Positions 34,755-44,106 are shown, numbered from the stretch's first letter. The stretch is 64,000 bases of DNA from RYN-230 sp963793825 (GCA_963793825.1 CAWCBE010000002.1:310001-374000); one strand, 5' to 3'. A program made the numbers and translations. Notes: generated from the sequence alone by a model not told the origin.

Positions 34755-35540
34755 ATGACCAGCGGGCTTCCCGATCTCACCGCGGCCGGCCTGCGGCTGG
34801 ACATCGGCCAGCCCGGTCCCGGCGCGGCCACCATCACGCTGGACCGGGCGGCGCGGCGCAACGCCATGACGCCCTCGGTGTGGCGCGGCCTGGCCGCCAT
34901 CGGCGCCGCGCTGCCGCCGGAGGTCCGGGTGGTGGTGGTGCAGGGCGCCGGCCCGTCCTTTTCCGCGGGGATCGACCTCCGCCTGTTCACCGCGGCTGGC
35001 GTGCCGGGGGAGGAGCCGCTGCCCAGCCCGGCCAGTCCCGGCTTCGAGGACTGGATCGCCTCGTGCCAGGAGGGCTACCGCTGGCTGCGGGATCCCTCGA
35101 TCGTGAGCGTGGCCGCGGTCCGCGGGCACGCCATCGGCGCCGGATTCCAGCTGGCCCTCGCGTGCGACCTGCGGGTGCTCGCCGACGACGCCCAGCTGTG
35201 CATGAAGGAGCCGCTGCTCGGGCTGGTCCCGGACCTGACCGGGACGAAGCCGCTGGTCGACCTGGCCGGCCTGCCCCGGGCCCTGGAGCTGTGCCTGACC
35301 GGCCGCACCCTGACCGCGGCGCAGGCCGCCGAGCTGCGGCTGGCCGAGCTGGTGGTCCCGCCGGAGGACCTCGGCGCCGCGGTCGCGGACCTGGTCGCCG
35401 CGCTGCTCGCGGTGGACGCCCCGGTGGCCCGGGCGACCAAGGAACTGCTGCAGCAGGCACCGGGCCGCAGCCTGGATGAGCAGGCGGCCGCGGAACGCCG
35501 GGCCCAGGCCGCCCTGCAGCGGGCCCGGATGGGGGTTTAG
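34755..35540 (+). CDS. Enoyl-CoA hydratase/isomerase family protein
   Basis: A 261-residue crotonase-fold protein. The oxyanion-hole segments GPSFSAGIDLRLF and GHAIGAGFQLALACDLRV are clear. The first usual catalytic Glu position falls in the KEPLLGLVPDLTGTK region. It probably hydrates or isomerises an acyl-CoA; this family includes many reactions, so the substrate is open. It starts 36 bp after the HTH gene with GGGGGAGAG upstream and may share its transcript. Confidence 0.85.
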   Translation: MTSGLPDLTAAGLRLDIGQPGPGAATITLDRAARRNAMTPSVWRGLAAIGAALPPEVRVVVVQGAGPSFSAGIDLRLFTAAGVPGEEPLPSPASPGFEDWIASCQEGYRWLRDPSIVSVAAVRGHAIGAGFQLALACDLRVLADDAQLCMKEPLLGLVPDLTGTKPLVDLAGLPRALELCLTGRTLTAAQAAELRLAELVVPPEDLGAAVADLVAALLAVDAPVARATKELLQQAPGRSLDEQAAAERRAQAALQRARMGV

Positions 35541-35614
35541 CCTTCCCGGCCCGTCCTCCGTTCGCCCTGGGCTGAGCCGGGAAGATTACCGCCGGGCCGG
35601 TCGTTGCCCCGCTC

Positions 35615-37567
35615 ATGTACGCAGCTAACTGGCACGCCATGCGGGGGTTCTCCCGGGACCGGTCGGTCACCCAGCAGCGGATCAAGCCGGGCACGGTACG
35701 CAGGATCGCGTCCTACGCCCGCCCCTACCGCACCCCGCTGACGGTGTTCCTGGGCATGACCGTGCTGTCCGCGGTGGCCACGGTGGCCATCCCGCTGCTG
35801 CTCAAGACCATCATCGACCGCGGCATCCTGCCCCGGAACACCGGCGTCGTCATCGCGGTGGCCGCCGTGGTGGCCGCCCTGGCCCTGGTCAGCGCGCTGC
35901 TGGCCATCGGCCAGCGCTGGTACTCCGCGCGCATCGGCGAGGGGCTCATCTACGACCTGCGCACCGAGGTGTTCGAGCACGTGCAGCGGCAGCCGATCGC
36001 GTTCTTCACCCGGGCCCAGACCGGTTCCCTGGTCAGCAGGCTGAACAGTGACGTGATCGGGGCCCAGCAGGCCATCACCTCGACGCTGTCGTCGGTGATC
36101 GCCAACGCCCTGACGCTGATCCTGGTGCTGGTCGTCATGTTCCAGCTGTCCTGGCTGGTCACCGTGGTGGCCCTGGTCCTGCTGCCGGCCTTCGTCATCC
36201 CGGCCCGGCTGGTCGGCCGGCGGCTGCAGCGCTACACCCGGGAGTCGATGCAGCTCGACGCCGAGCTGGGCTCGACGATGACCGAGCGGTTCAACGTCGC
36301 GGGCGCCATGCTGGTCAAGCTGTTCGGCCACCCGGAGCAGGAGAACGGGCTGTACCGGCAGCGGGCCGCGCGGGTCCGGGACATCGGCGTGACCACCGCC
36401 ATGTACGGGAGCGCGCTGTTCATCGCGCTGAGCCTGCTGGCGTCGATGGCCACCGCCGTCGTCTACGGGCTCGGCGGCGCGCTGGTGATCCACGGCTCGT
36501 TCCAGATCGGCACGCTGGTCGCGCTGACCGCGCTGCTGGCCCGGCTGTACGGCCCGATCACCGCGCTGTCCAACGTGCAGGTGGACGTGATGACCGCGCT
36601 GGTCAGCTTCGACCGGGTGTTCGAGGTGCTGGACCTGCGGCCGCTGATCGAGGAGAAGCCGGACGCCGTCCCGCTGCTGGCGGCCGCCCCGGGTGGCGGC
36701 CCGGCCGCTCCGGCCGCGGCCACGGTGGCGGGCAACGGCCACCCGGTGACCGCCCCGGCCATCGAGTTCGACCACGTCTCGTTCCGCTACCCGAGCGCCA
36801 GTGAGGTGTCGCTGGCGTCCCTGGAGTCCATCGCGCTGCCCGCGCCCGAGCAGGCCGGGCCGCCGCCCCCGGTGCTCCGCGAGGTCACTTTCCGGGCGCC
36901 CCCGGGGCAGCTCACCGCGCTGGTCGGGCCGTCCGGCGCGGGCAAGACCACCATCACCCACCTGGTGTCCCGGCTGTATGACCCGGACGAGGGCGCGGTC
37001 CGCATCGGCGGGCAGGACCTGCGCGACGTCACGCTCGGCTCGCTGCGCGACGCGGTCGGGGTGGTGACCCAGGACGCGCACATGTTCCACGACACGGTCC
37101 GGGCCAACCTGAGCTACGCGGCACCGGACGCGGCCGAGCAGGACCTCATCGCGGCCTGCCGGGCCGCGCAGATCTGGGACCTCATCGCCGCGCTGCCGGA
37201 CGGCCTGGACACCGTGGTCGGGGACCGCGGCTACCGGCTGTCCGGCGGCGAGAAGCAGCGGCTGGCCATCGCCCGGCTGCTGCTCAAGGCGCCTGCGGTG
37301 GTGGTGCTGGACGAGGCGACCGCGCACCTGGACTCCGAGTCCGAGGCCGCCGTGCAGGCCGCGCTCAAGACGGCGCTCAACGGCCGGACCTCACTGGTCA
37401 TCGCGCACCGGCTGTCCACCATCCGGGAAGCGGACCAGATCCTCGTCATCGACGACGGCCGGGTGGCCGAGCGCGGCACGCACGCCGAGCTGCTGGCGGC
37501 GGGCGGCCTGTACGCGGAGCTGTACCACACGCAATTCGCCCGCCAGGAGCCCGCGAAGGCGTCCTGA
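35615..37567 (+). CDS. ABC exporter, fused membrane and ATPase domains
   Basis: A 650-residue half-transporter. Six membrane helices occupy about residues 35-330 (for example LTVFLGMTVLSAVATVAIPL and VVIAVAAVVAALALVSALLA). The nucleotide-binding domain follows, with GPSGAGKTT, the Q-loop VVTQDAHMF, signature LSGGEKQRLAIA and VVLDEATAHLD. A ~40-residue Pro/Ala-rich linker and a SLASLESIALPAPEQ insertion lie before Walker A. It resembles MsbA/LmrA-type exporters and must dimerise. Cargo unknown. It has no obvious operon partner. Confidence 0.9.
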   Translation: MYAANWHAMRGFSRDRSVTQQRIKPGTVRRIASYARPYRTPLTVFLGMTVLSAVATVAIPLLLKTIIDRGILPRNTGVVIAVAAVVAALALVSALLAIGQRWYSARIGEGLIYDLRTEVFEHVQRQPIAFFTRAQTGSLVSRLNSDVIGAQQAITSTLSSVIANALTLILVLVVMFQLSWLVTVVALVLLPAFVIPARLVGRRLQRYTRESMQLDAELGSTMTERFNVAGAMLVKLFGHPEQENGLYRQRAARVRDIGVTTAMYGSALFIALSLLASMATAVVYGLGGALVIHGSFQIGTLVALTALLARLYGPITALSNVQVDVMTALVSFDRVFEVLDLRPLIEEKPDAVPLLAAAPGGGPAAPAAATVAGNGHPVTAPAIEFDHVSFRYPSASEVSLASLESIALPAPEQAGPPPPVLREVTFRAPPGQLTALVGPSGAGKTTITHLVSRLYDPDEGAVRIGGQDLRDVTLGSLRDAVGVVTQDAHMFHDTVRANLSYAAPDAAEQDLIAACRAAQIWDLIAALPDGLDTVVGDRGYRLSGGEKQRLAIARLLLKAPAVVVLDEATAHLDSESEAAVQAALKTALNGRTSLVIAHRLSTIREADQILVIDDGRVAERGTHAELLAAGGLYAELYHTQFARQEPAKAS

Positions 37568-37636
37568 GCGGGATTCGCCGGGGAGGCGGGGTGCGCCGCA
37601 CGCGTGTCCCCTCCGGGCCCGCGAATGCGCGGGGGT

Positions 37637-37661
37637 CCCGGGGGTCACCCCCCGGGCTGGC
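37637..37661 (-). terminator. GC hairpin after the sulfotransferase gene
   Basis: CCCGGGGG and CCCCCGGG arms with a 3-4 nt loop, starting one base after the sulfotransferase stop on the minus strand. With its GCCAGCCCGGGGGG edge it is a copy of the element after phosphoribulokinase (19462-19487). It also lies just beyond the convergent exporter gene. Confidence 0.6.
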
Positions 37662-38645
37662 TCAGTAGCCGACGCGGCGCAGTTCCTCGCCGGCGATCGC
37701 CTCGATCTGCGCGGTCTGGGCCGGCTGCAGCGAGCGCCGCCAGGACCCCGGTTCGGCCGGCGATGGGCGGCCCAGCGCGGGCGGCTCCAGCGCGAGCACC
37801 GCGGTGGCCAGGAAGTCGGAGATGGCCGCGGCCGCCTCCCCGGGCTGCCGGATCACCTCCTCGTAGCGGAAAGTGATCAGCTGCCCGGCCGGCAGCCGGG
37901 CGCGCAGCCGGGCCATCTGGCGCACCGTGCCCCGCCAGCGCATGGCGCACTTCCCGGTGGCGGACAGGCCGGCCCAGGCGGTCCGGTCCGCCTCGGACTC
38001 CAGGCCGAGCAGCGGGTGCGGGAACTCCGTGCCGCTGTCCACGAACCCGGGCTTGAACCAGGCGAGCACGCCGGGATCGGCCAGCATCCCGGCGACCGCG
38101 TCCCGCCCGTCCCGGATGATCTGGATGACCCGGGCGTCGGGGAACGCGTCGAGCAGCGTCTCGGCGCAGTACATCAGGTCCGGGCTGGCGTCCCCGTAGC
38201 GCAGTACGGCCCGCGGGCTGACGCACGGGCCGACCCCGTCCAGGCGGCCGGCTTCCCGGCACTCCTGCGTGCAGCCCAGGCAGCAGTCCGGGGTGACCTG
38301 CCAGGCCTGGGCGAAGGCGTCGCGCAGCACGGTGGCGGCGGCCTCCGGCCGCCCCCGGGAGATCGACGGGCGGCGGGCGAAGGCCTGCACCACCGGCAGC
38401 ACCAGGCGCTGGCCCATGGTGACGTGGAAGCCAGCGGACCGCTTCAGCGAGCGGGCCAGCATCGTGGTGCCGGACGACGGCGCACCGAACACGAAGACCG
38501 GCTGCCGGACCTTGCGCCCGTTCACGACCAGGATGTGCGGCCGGGGCGCGTGGGCCGAGGCGCTGGCCGGGCTGGGCGATACCGCTCCCGGCACCGTTTC
38601 CCGGCCGCCGCGCGGCTGCGCCGCGGAACGCGGGCCGGCGGTCAC
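37662..38645 (-). CDS. Sulfotransferase-family protein
   Basis: A 327-residue protein of the PAPS-dependent sulfotransferase fold. The 5'-phosphosulfate loop FVFGAPSSGTTMLARSLK lies near residues 50-67, and the 3'-phosphate region is in IIRDGRDAVAGMLADP; FRYEEVIRQPGEA follows. Family members sulfate carbohydrates, lipids or small metabolites. A cluster of six cysteines in PDCCLGCTQECREAGRLDGVGPC (landmark Cys residues) near 145-165 is uncommon and could bind metal. The GTG start overlaps the expected end of the GH15 gene. The first ~40 residues are low complexity. Confidence 0.75.
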   Translation of the reverse strand: MTAGPRSAAQPRGGRETVPGAVSPSPASASAHAPRPHILVVNGRKVRQPVFVFGAPSSGTTMLARSLKRSAGFHVTMGQRLVLPVVQAFARRPSISRGRPEAAATVLRDAFAQAWQVTPDCCLGCTQECREAGRLDGVGPCVSPRAVLRYGDASPDLMYCAETLLDAFPDARVIQIIRDGRDAVAGMLADPGVLAWFKPGFVDSGTEFPHPLLGLESEADRTAWAGLSATGKCAMRWRGTVRQMARLRARLPAGQLITFRYEEVIRQPGEAAAAISDFLATAVLALEPPALGRPSPAEPGSWRRSLQPAQTAQIEAIAGEELRRVGY

Positions 38646-40472
38646 CGGGCCCCCGGCCGGCCGGGCCGCGGCAGTGCGCCCCGGCGTGGCCGTCCAGGTT
38701 CAGCGCCGCCTGGATGAGCGGCACATGGCTGAACGCCTGCGGGGTGTTGCCGACCTGCCGCTTGTACCGGGGGTCGTACTCCTCGCTGAGCAGCCCGAGG
38801 TCGTTGCGCAGGGTGAGCAGGTGCTCGAACAGCTCGGCGGCCTCGTCGTCGCGGCCGATCATGTGCAGCGCGTTGGCCAGCCAGAAACTGCAGGCCAGGA
38901 AGGCGCCCTCGCTGCCGGGCAGCCCGTCCGGGCTGGTGCCCGGCATGGTGCCGGAGCCGGCCAGCTGGTACCGGCGGACCAGGCCGCCGGTCATCAGCTC
39001 CCGCTGGATCGCCTCCACGGTCGAGATGACCCGGGGGTCGGCGGCGGGCAGGAAGCCCACCTCCGGGATGAGCAGCACGGCCGCGTCGAGCTGGTCCGCG
39101 CCGTAGTACTGGGTGAAGGCGCCCCGCTCGGTGTTGAAGCCCTGCTCACAGACCTGCTGGTGGATGCGGTCGGCGATGCCCCGCCAGTGGCCGCCGGCCC
39201 GCCCGGGCCACTGGCCGCGATGCGGGCCGCCCGGTCGAACGCGACCCAGGCCATGACCTTCGAGTGCACGAAGTGCCGCCGCGGCCCGCGGACCTCCCAG
39301 ATGCCCTCATCGGGCTCGTCCCAGTGCTTTTCGCAGAACCCGAGCAGCGCCCGCTGCAGCGCCCAGGAGTGCCGGTCCCCGGCCAGGCCGGAGTTGCGGC
39401 CGAGCGTGAGCGCGTCGATGACCTCTCCGTAGACGTCCAGCTGGCGCTGGTTGACCGCCGCGTTGCCGATCCGGACCGGCGCCGAGTCCTCGTACCCGGG
39501 CAGCCAGTCCGCCTCCCATTCGGCCAGCCTGCGCTCGCCCGCCACGCCGTACATGATCTGCACGTCCGCCGGGTCGCCGGCCACCGCCCGGCACAGCCAG
39601 TCCCGCCAGGCCAGCGCCTCCTCGGTGTACCCGGTCCGGAGCAGCGCCTCCAGCGTGATGGTGGCGTCCCGCAGCCAGCAGTACCGGTAGTCCCAGTTGC
39701 GCACCCCGCCGATGTCCTCGGGCAGCGAGGTGGTGACGGCGGCCACGATCCCGCCGGTGGGCTGGTAGGTGAGCGCCTTGAGGGTGATCAGCGAGCGGAT
39801 CACCGCCTCGCGGTAACTGCCCTGGTAGGTGCAGCGGGAGACCCAGCCGGCCCAGAACTGCCGGGTGGCGGCCAGGGCGTGGTGCGGGTCCACCGGGGCC
39901 GGCGCCCCCCGGTGCGAGGGCAGCCAGCTGAGCCCGAACGGGACCCGCTCACCGGCCCGCACCGTGAAGGTGGCCTGGTGCGTGAATCCCCGCCCGGTCA
40001 GCGTGACCGGCGTGTCCAGCCAGAGCGCGTCCGGGCCGGCCACCCCGAGCACCCGGCCGTCCACCCGACGCATCCAGGGCATCACCTCGCCGTAGCCGAA
40101 CCGGACCCGGAACTCGCAGTCAACGTCCACCGAGCCGGCCAGTCCCTCGACGATCCGCACCAGGGCGGCCGGCCTGCCGTCCCGCGGCGGCATGAAGTCG
40201 GTGACCCGCACCCGCCCCCCGGGGGCGTGCCAGTCCGTCTCCAGGACCAGCGTCTCGCCCTGGTAGCGCCGGGCCGGCCGGGCCTGCTCCCCGGCCGGGC
40301 CGGCCGGGGCGAGGCGCCAGTAGCCATTCCGGCCGGTACCGAGCAGCGCGGCGAAGCAGGCCGCCGAGTCGAACCGGGGCAGGCACAGCCAGTCCACCGA
40401 TCCGTCGCGGCTGACCAGCGCCGCCGACTGCATGTCGCCGATCAGCGCGTAATCCTCGATCATCGCGGGCAC
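38642..40472 (-). pseudogene. GH15 glucoamylase/trehalase-like hydrolase, frameshifted
   Basis: A GH15 protein of about 600 residues. The first ~430 are in frame: MIEDYALIGDMQSAALVSRDGS, the GH15 barrel with GGVRNWDYRYCWLRDATITLEAL (substrate-site RNWDYRY) and WEADWLPGYEDSAPVRIGN. A one-base shift between about 39190 and 39230 moves the frame to IADRIHQQVCEQGFN. The rest, LSEEYDPRYKRQVGNTPQAFSH with its catalytic Glu, is intact. The final codons run past the sulfotransferase start without a stop, so a second indel near 38650-38680 is likely; a TGA at 38642-38644 would restore a GTGA overlap. Actinobacterial relatives act on trehalose or alpha-glucans. Confidence 0.85.
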
Positions 40473-40621
40473 GGTACCTCCCGGTGGTGGCCACGAACGC
40501 GGGTGCGGGGACGCCCCCCGCCAGCGCGGCAGCCGCCTGCCCGCGCGTGGTTCCTCCTGCCCGTACCGTACTGCGCTGCCCCGGGCCCACGCGGCCAGCC
40601 GGCGATCGTAAGCTGTGCAGC

Positions 40622-41005
40622 GTGCACCGACCGCACCGGCGGGACGCCGGTACCAGGAGGCGGCCGCCCCGTGCGGCGGCCCTGATCGTGGGGACCGCCC
40701 TGCTCCTCGGCGTGGTCAGCGGCTGCGCCAAGTTCGACGCCGCACTGGGCAAGCAGGAGGCGGTGGTCCAGTTCCGGGGCGGGACCCCGGCCGCCGTCCG
40801 GCTGAAGGTGCGGGCGGCCTGCTCGCACATCCCGAACGCCAAGCCGGAACCGCTGCCGACCGATCACCTGGCCTCAGACCTTCTGTACGACGTCATTTAC
40901 CGGGTGGACAACGCGAGCAACGCGCAGGTCGCCGAACTCGGCCGGTGTCTGCAAAAATACCCCGCGGTACTCGGCATTGACATCCAAACGCCCGGTGACA
41001 GCTGA
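40622..41005 (+). CDS. Small lipoprotein, possibly with an FtsX extracellular-like domain
   Basis: A 127-residue protein from GTG 40622. An Arg-rich start leads into ALIVGTALLLGVVSGC, a lipoprotein signal with the lipobox cysteine. The exposed part (AVVQFRGGTPAAVRLKVRAAC, LASDLLYDVIYRVDNASNAQV as landmarks) recalls the extracellular domain of FtsX-type proteins seen in other actinomycete lipoproteins; this is a tentative likeness. Two cysteines (CSHIPNAKP and RCLQKYP) may form a disulfide. It overlaps the serine hydrolase gene by 11 bp, so they are probably co-expressed. Confidence 0.7.
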   Translation: MHRPHRRDAGTRRRPPRAAALIVGTALLLGVVSGCAKFDAALGKQEAVVQFRGGTPAAVRLKVRAACSHIPNAKPEPLPTDHLASDLLYDVIYRVDNASNAQVAELGRCLQKYPAVLGIDIQTPGDS

Positions 41006-41963
41006 CCGTCCGGGCCGCCGGCTGCTGGCCTGCGCCGCGCTGACGTGGGCCGCGCTGGCCCTGGCCGGCTGCGCGCCGCCCGCCGGGCACGCGCCGCCCG
41101 CCGGGCCGCTCCGCGGCACCGCCCCGGCCGCCAGCCCGGCCGCCTGGAACCCGCCGCCGGCGTCCGCCCGTGCGTCCGTGCCCACCCCGGCCGTGGCATC
41201 CTGCCGGGCCCCGGACGGGTTCAGCTGCACCATGGCGGCGCGGATCCGGCTGGTCCAGCGGTACCTGGCCGGGCGGCCCGGCCAGATCGGCATCGTGCTG
41301 CACGACCGGCAGACCGGCGCCACCTGGTCCAGCCCGGCCGCCGGCCGGGACTTCCCGGCCGCCTCCACGGTCAAGCTGGCCATGGTGACCGACCTGCTGC
41401 TGCGCAACGGGTCCGGGCAGATCCACCTGGGCGGCGGCGACTGGAGCCGGATCGGGGCGGCCCTGCACGCCAGCTCGGATCACGCCGCCGACCTCCTCTG
41501 GCAGGCCTACGAAGGGCCGGGCTTCCTGCCGCGGATCCGCGGCTTCGGGATGGCCAGCGCGTTCTTCACCACGCCGTCCGCGCCGTACTGGGGGTTCATG
41601 TACTGCTCGGCGCGCGACCTCGGCCACCTGATGAACTACGTGCTGGGCCGCATCCCCGCGGGTGCCCGGCGGTACCTGACCCGGCGCCTGCAGCACGTGG
41701 CGCCGATCCAGCAGTGGGGCGTGTGGGGAGCCGGGCCGGCCAGCCACCCGGGCAACAAGGACGGCTGGGAGGACGACGGCGGCAGCTGGATCACCGACAC
41801 GGTCGGCTTCGCCGGCCCGGACGCCCGCTACACCCTCGCGATCATGTACGACACGGCGGGCGCCCGGGGCTTCCACTACGGCACGGTGACCCTCAGCCAG
41901 GTCGCGGCGCTGCTCTTCCAGGGGCACCGGGGGCCGGAACCGACGGTCAGCGCCACGCCCTGA
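40995..41963 (+). CDS. Lipoprotein serine hydrolase, class A beta-lactamase-like
   Basis: A 322-residue exported protein. The lipobox follows LLACAALTWAALALAGC, then a Pro/Ala-rich tether of ~50 residues. The hydrolase domain has the SxxK motif in AASTVKLAM, SDHAADLL at the second-motif place and HPGNKDGW in place of KTG. This set is typical of penicillin-binding or beta-lactamase-like proteins with unknown substrates; SDH instead of SDN argues against a normal resistance enzyme. GTG 40995 overlaps the lipoprotein stop; a TTG 18 bp earlier is also in frame. Confidence 0.8.
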   Translation: MTADRPGRRLLACAALTWAALALAGCAPPAGHAPPAGPLRGTAPAASPAAWNPPPASARASVPTPAVASCRAPDGFSCTMAARIRLVQRYLAGRPGQIGIVLHDRQTGATWSSPAAGRDFPAASTVKLAMVTDLLLRNGSGQIHLGGGDWSRIGAALHASSDHAADLLWQAYEGPGFLPRIRGFGMASAFFTTPSAPYWGFMYCSARDLGHLMNYVLGRIPAGARRYLTRRLQHVAPIQQWGVWGAGPASHPGNKDGWEDDGGSWITDTVGFAGPDARYTLAIMYDTAGARGFHYGTVTLSQVAALLFQGHRGPEPTVSATP

Positions 41964-42130
41964 CCGCCACGCTCATCTGGTCACCTTAAGCAGTCACTAG
42001 CAGACAATCAGTAGCATCTGGCCGGTCGTGATGGCCGCCCGGTGAACGGGATGTGACGCACAGCACTTTCCGGCCGGCCCGGATTTCACCACGGCCGCGC
42101 CGGGTATGGTTTAATCGCCATTGCCTATCT

Positions 42131-42162
42131 AACTGATCGACATACTAAACTGATCGAAATAC
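42131..42162. promoter_or_regulatory. Tandem 15-bp direct repeats upstream of the ABC uptake operon
   Basis: AACTGATCGACATAC at 42131-42145 and AACTGATCGAAATAC at 42148-42162 differ at one base and are spaced 17 bp apart, with the second ending 22 bp before the start of the binding-protein gene. Direct repeats at this place suggest a regulator binding side by side over the promoter or leader. The ~165 bp before them, back to the hydrolase gene, shows no gene. Confidence 0.6.
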
Positions 42163-42184
42163 ACTACTTACTAGGTGGTAACCC

Positions 42185-43243
42185 ATGCGCCGAGTCTTGC
42201 TCGCTGCCGGAGCGGCAGCCGTCACCGCCCTGGCTGTGGGGTGCGGATCGTCGTCAGGCTCCTCGTCCTCCTCCGCGTCGGCCGCCAGCCACAACCAGGC
42301 CTCGGTCACCCTGCGCCTTGGCTTCCTGGCCAACATCACCCACGCCCCGGCCCTGGTCGGCCTGAACAAGGGCTTCCTGACCAAGAACCTGGGCGACGGG
42401 GTCACCCTGAAGACCTCCGTGTTCAGCTCCGGCACCCAGGAGACCACCGCGCTGCTGGCCGGCCAGCTGGACGCGGCCTACGTCGGCCCCAACCCGGCCA
42501 TCAACGCCTGGCAGAAGTCCAGCGGGAAGGCCATCAAGGTCATCTCCGGGGCGGCGTCGGGCGGCGCGGCCCTCGTGGTCAAGCCCAGCATCTCCAGCGT
42601 CAGCCAGCTCAAGGGCCAGTCGCTGGCCACGCCGTCGCTGGGCAACACGCAGGACGTGGCGCTGCGCTACTACCTCAAGTCGCACGGCCTGAGCACCACC
42701 CAGACCGGCGGCGGTGACGTTCCCATCAAGCCGATCTCGCCGAACTCGGACGCGGTGCTGGAGTTCAAGTCCGGGCAGATCGCGGGCGGCTGGGAACCGG
42801 CTCCCTACGACGCCGAGATGGTCGCGGATGGCGGCAAGGAACTGGTGAACGAGGCCAGCCTGTGGCCGGGCGGCAAGTTCGTGACCACCAACCTGGTCGT
42901 CTCGCAGGCTTTCCTCGCGGCGCACCCGAGCGTGGTGAACGGCCTGCTCAAGGGCAACATTGAGTCGGTCAACTACATCAACGGCAACACCTCGGCCGCC
43001 GAGGCGGCCGCCAACGCCGAGCTGACCACGCTGCTCGGCAAGGGCCTGAAGTCCTCCGCCCTGGCGGCGTCGTTCAAGCAGATCACGTTCACCGTTGACC
43101 CGATCGCATCCTCGCTCGCCACCGACGCCCAGCACGCCGTGGCGGTCGGGCTGCTCAAGCCGGTCAACCTGAACGGCATCTACGACCTAGGTCCGCTCAA
43201 CGCCCTGCTGAAAGCCGACGGACAGGCACAGGTGAGCCCATGA
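42185..43243 (+). CDS. ABC substrate-binding lipoprotein, nitrate/sulfonate/taurine (SsuA/TauA) type
   Basis: A 352-residue binding protein. The lipobox lies after AAAVTALAVGC and is followed by a Ser-rich tether. The NMT1/SsuA core starts at VTLRLGFLANITHAPALVGL, with LLAGQLDAAYVGPNPAINAW and SLATPSLGNTQDVALRYYL as further landmarks. It captures the ligand outside the cell for the permease and ATPase encoded next. AGGTGG stands before the ATG. The ligand is not fixed by sequence; aliphatic sulfonates, taurine, nitrate or a pyrimidine precursor are all possible. Confidence 0.9.
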   Translation: MRRVLLAAGAAAVTALAVGCGSSSGSSSSSASAASHNQASVTLRLGFLANITHAPALVGLNKGFLTKNLGDGVTLKTSVFSSGTQETTALLAGQLDAAYVGPNPAINAWQKSSGKAIKVISGAASGGAALVVKPSISSVSQLKGQSLATPSLGNTQDVALRYYLKSHGLSTTQTGGGDVPIKPISPNSDAVLEFKSGQIAGGWEPAPYDAEMVADGGKELVNEASLWPGGKFVTTNLVVSQAFLAAHPSVVNGLLKGNIESVNYINGNTSAAEAAANAELTTLLGKGLKSSALAASFKQITFTVDPIASSLATDAQHAVAVGLLKPVNLNGIYDLGPLNALLKADGQAQVSP

Positions 43244-43263
43244 GCCTTGATTCACGTGGTGCT

Positions 43264-43291
43264 ACGCCCCCGGGAGTAGTCCCGGGGGCGT
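43264..43291 (+). promoter_or_regulatory. 12-bp intercistronic hairpin between binding protein and ATPase genes
   Basis: ACGCCCCCGGGA and TCCCGGGGGCGT pair perfectly around GTAG, 21 bp after the binding-protein stop. No T run follows. Such hairpins commonly protect the upstream message or partly stop transcription so that the binding protein is made in excess over the membrane parts. It argues that the ATPase starts at 43327, not at the ATGA overlap at 43240. Confidence 0.65.
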
Positions 43292-43326
43292 CAGCCCATT
43301 CCCAGGCCGTCACCACCGGAGCCGCC

Positions 43327-44106
43327 ATGACGACTGATCCCCGGGTCGGCGAGACCAGGGCGGGAACGGCCATCCAGATCAGCGACGTGTCCAAGACCTT
43401 CGGCCGGGGTGACACGGCGCTGCTGGCCCTGGACCGGATCTCGCTGTCCGTCGCCCCGGGCGAGTTCGTCTGCCTGATCGGCGCGTCCGGGTGCGGCAAG
43501 AGCACCCTGCTGTCCCTGGTCGCCGGGCTGGACGCGCCGACCTCGGGAGAGGTGTCCGCCGGCGGGCGCCGGGTCTCGCTGATGTTCCAGGAGTCCGCGC
43601 TGTTCCCCTGGCTGACCGCGGCGAAAAACGTGGAGATCCCGATGCGCGCCAGCGGCGTGCCGAGGGCGGAACGCCGGGAGCGGGTCGCCGAGCTGCTCGA
43701 CCTGGTGCAGCTGAGCGCGTTTGGCGACAAGCGCCCGCATCAGCTGTCCGGCGGGATGCGGCAGCGCGTCGCGCTGGCCCGGGCCCTGGCCCAGGACGCG
43801 GACGTGCTGCTGATGGACGAGCCGTTCGGGGCGCTCGACGCGATGACCCGGGACCTGCTGCACGAGGTCCTGGAGGGCATCTGGCGGCGGCGCCAGCTGA
43901 GCATCCTGTTCGTCACCCACGAGGTGCGCGAGGCGGTCCGCCTGGGCGACCGGGTCGTGCTGCTGAGCAGCCGGCCCGGCCGGGTGATCGGCGAATTCGG
44001 GGTGGACTTCGAGCGCCCGCGGGGGATGGACTCCGCGCAGACCGTGGGGCTCGCGATCCAGATCAAGGACCGGCTGCGTGAGGAGATCATCCGCCATGGC
44101 CATTGA
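43327..44106 (+). CDS. ABC ATPase of the SsuB/TauB type
   Basis: A 259-residue ATPase with GASGCGKST (Walker A), Q-loop LMFQESALFPWLTA, LSGGMRQRVALA (signature) and VLLMDEPFGALDAMTR (Walker B), the wording of the nitrate/sulfonate/taurine family. ATG 43327 has GGAG 5 bp upstream and lies beyond the hairpin. An in-frame ATG at 43240 would add 29 residues encoded across the hairpin and is less likely. The stop overlaps the permease gene by 11 bp. Confidence 0.9.
   Translation: MTTDPRVGETRAGTAIQISDVSKTFGRGDTALLALDRISLSVAPGEFVCLIGASGCGKSTLLSLVAGLDAPTSGEVSAGGRRVSLMFQESALFPWLTAAKNVEIPMRASGVPRAERRERVAELLDLVQLSAFGDKRPHQLSGGMRQRVALARALAQDADVLLMDEPFGALDAMTRDLLHEVLEGIWRRRQLSILFVTHEVREAVRLGDRVVLLSSRPGRVIGEFGVDFERPRGMDSAQTVGLAIQIKDRLREEIIRHGH

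Noticed and set aside
37645..38641. C-terminal extension of the GH15 protein across the sulfotransferase gene
   Set aside because: The extension has no GH15 likeness and lies antiphase over a well-recognised sulfotransferase; it is run-on after a probable indel.
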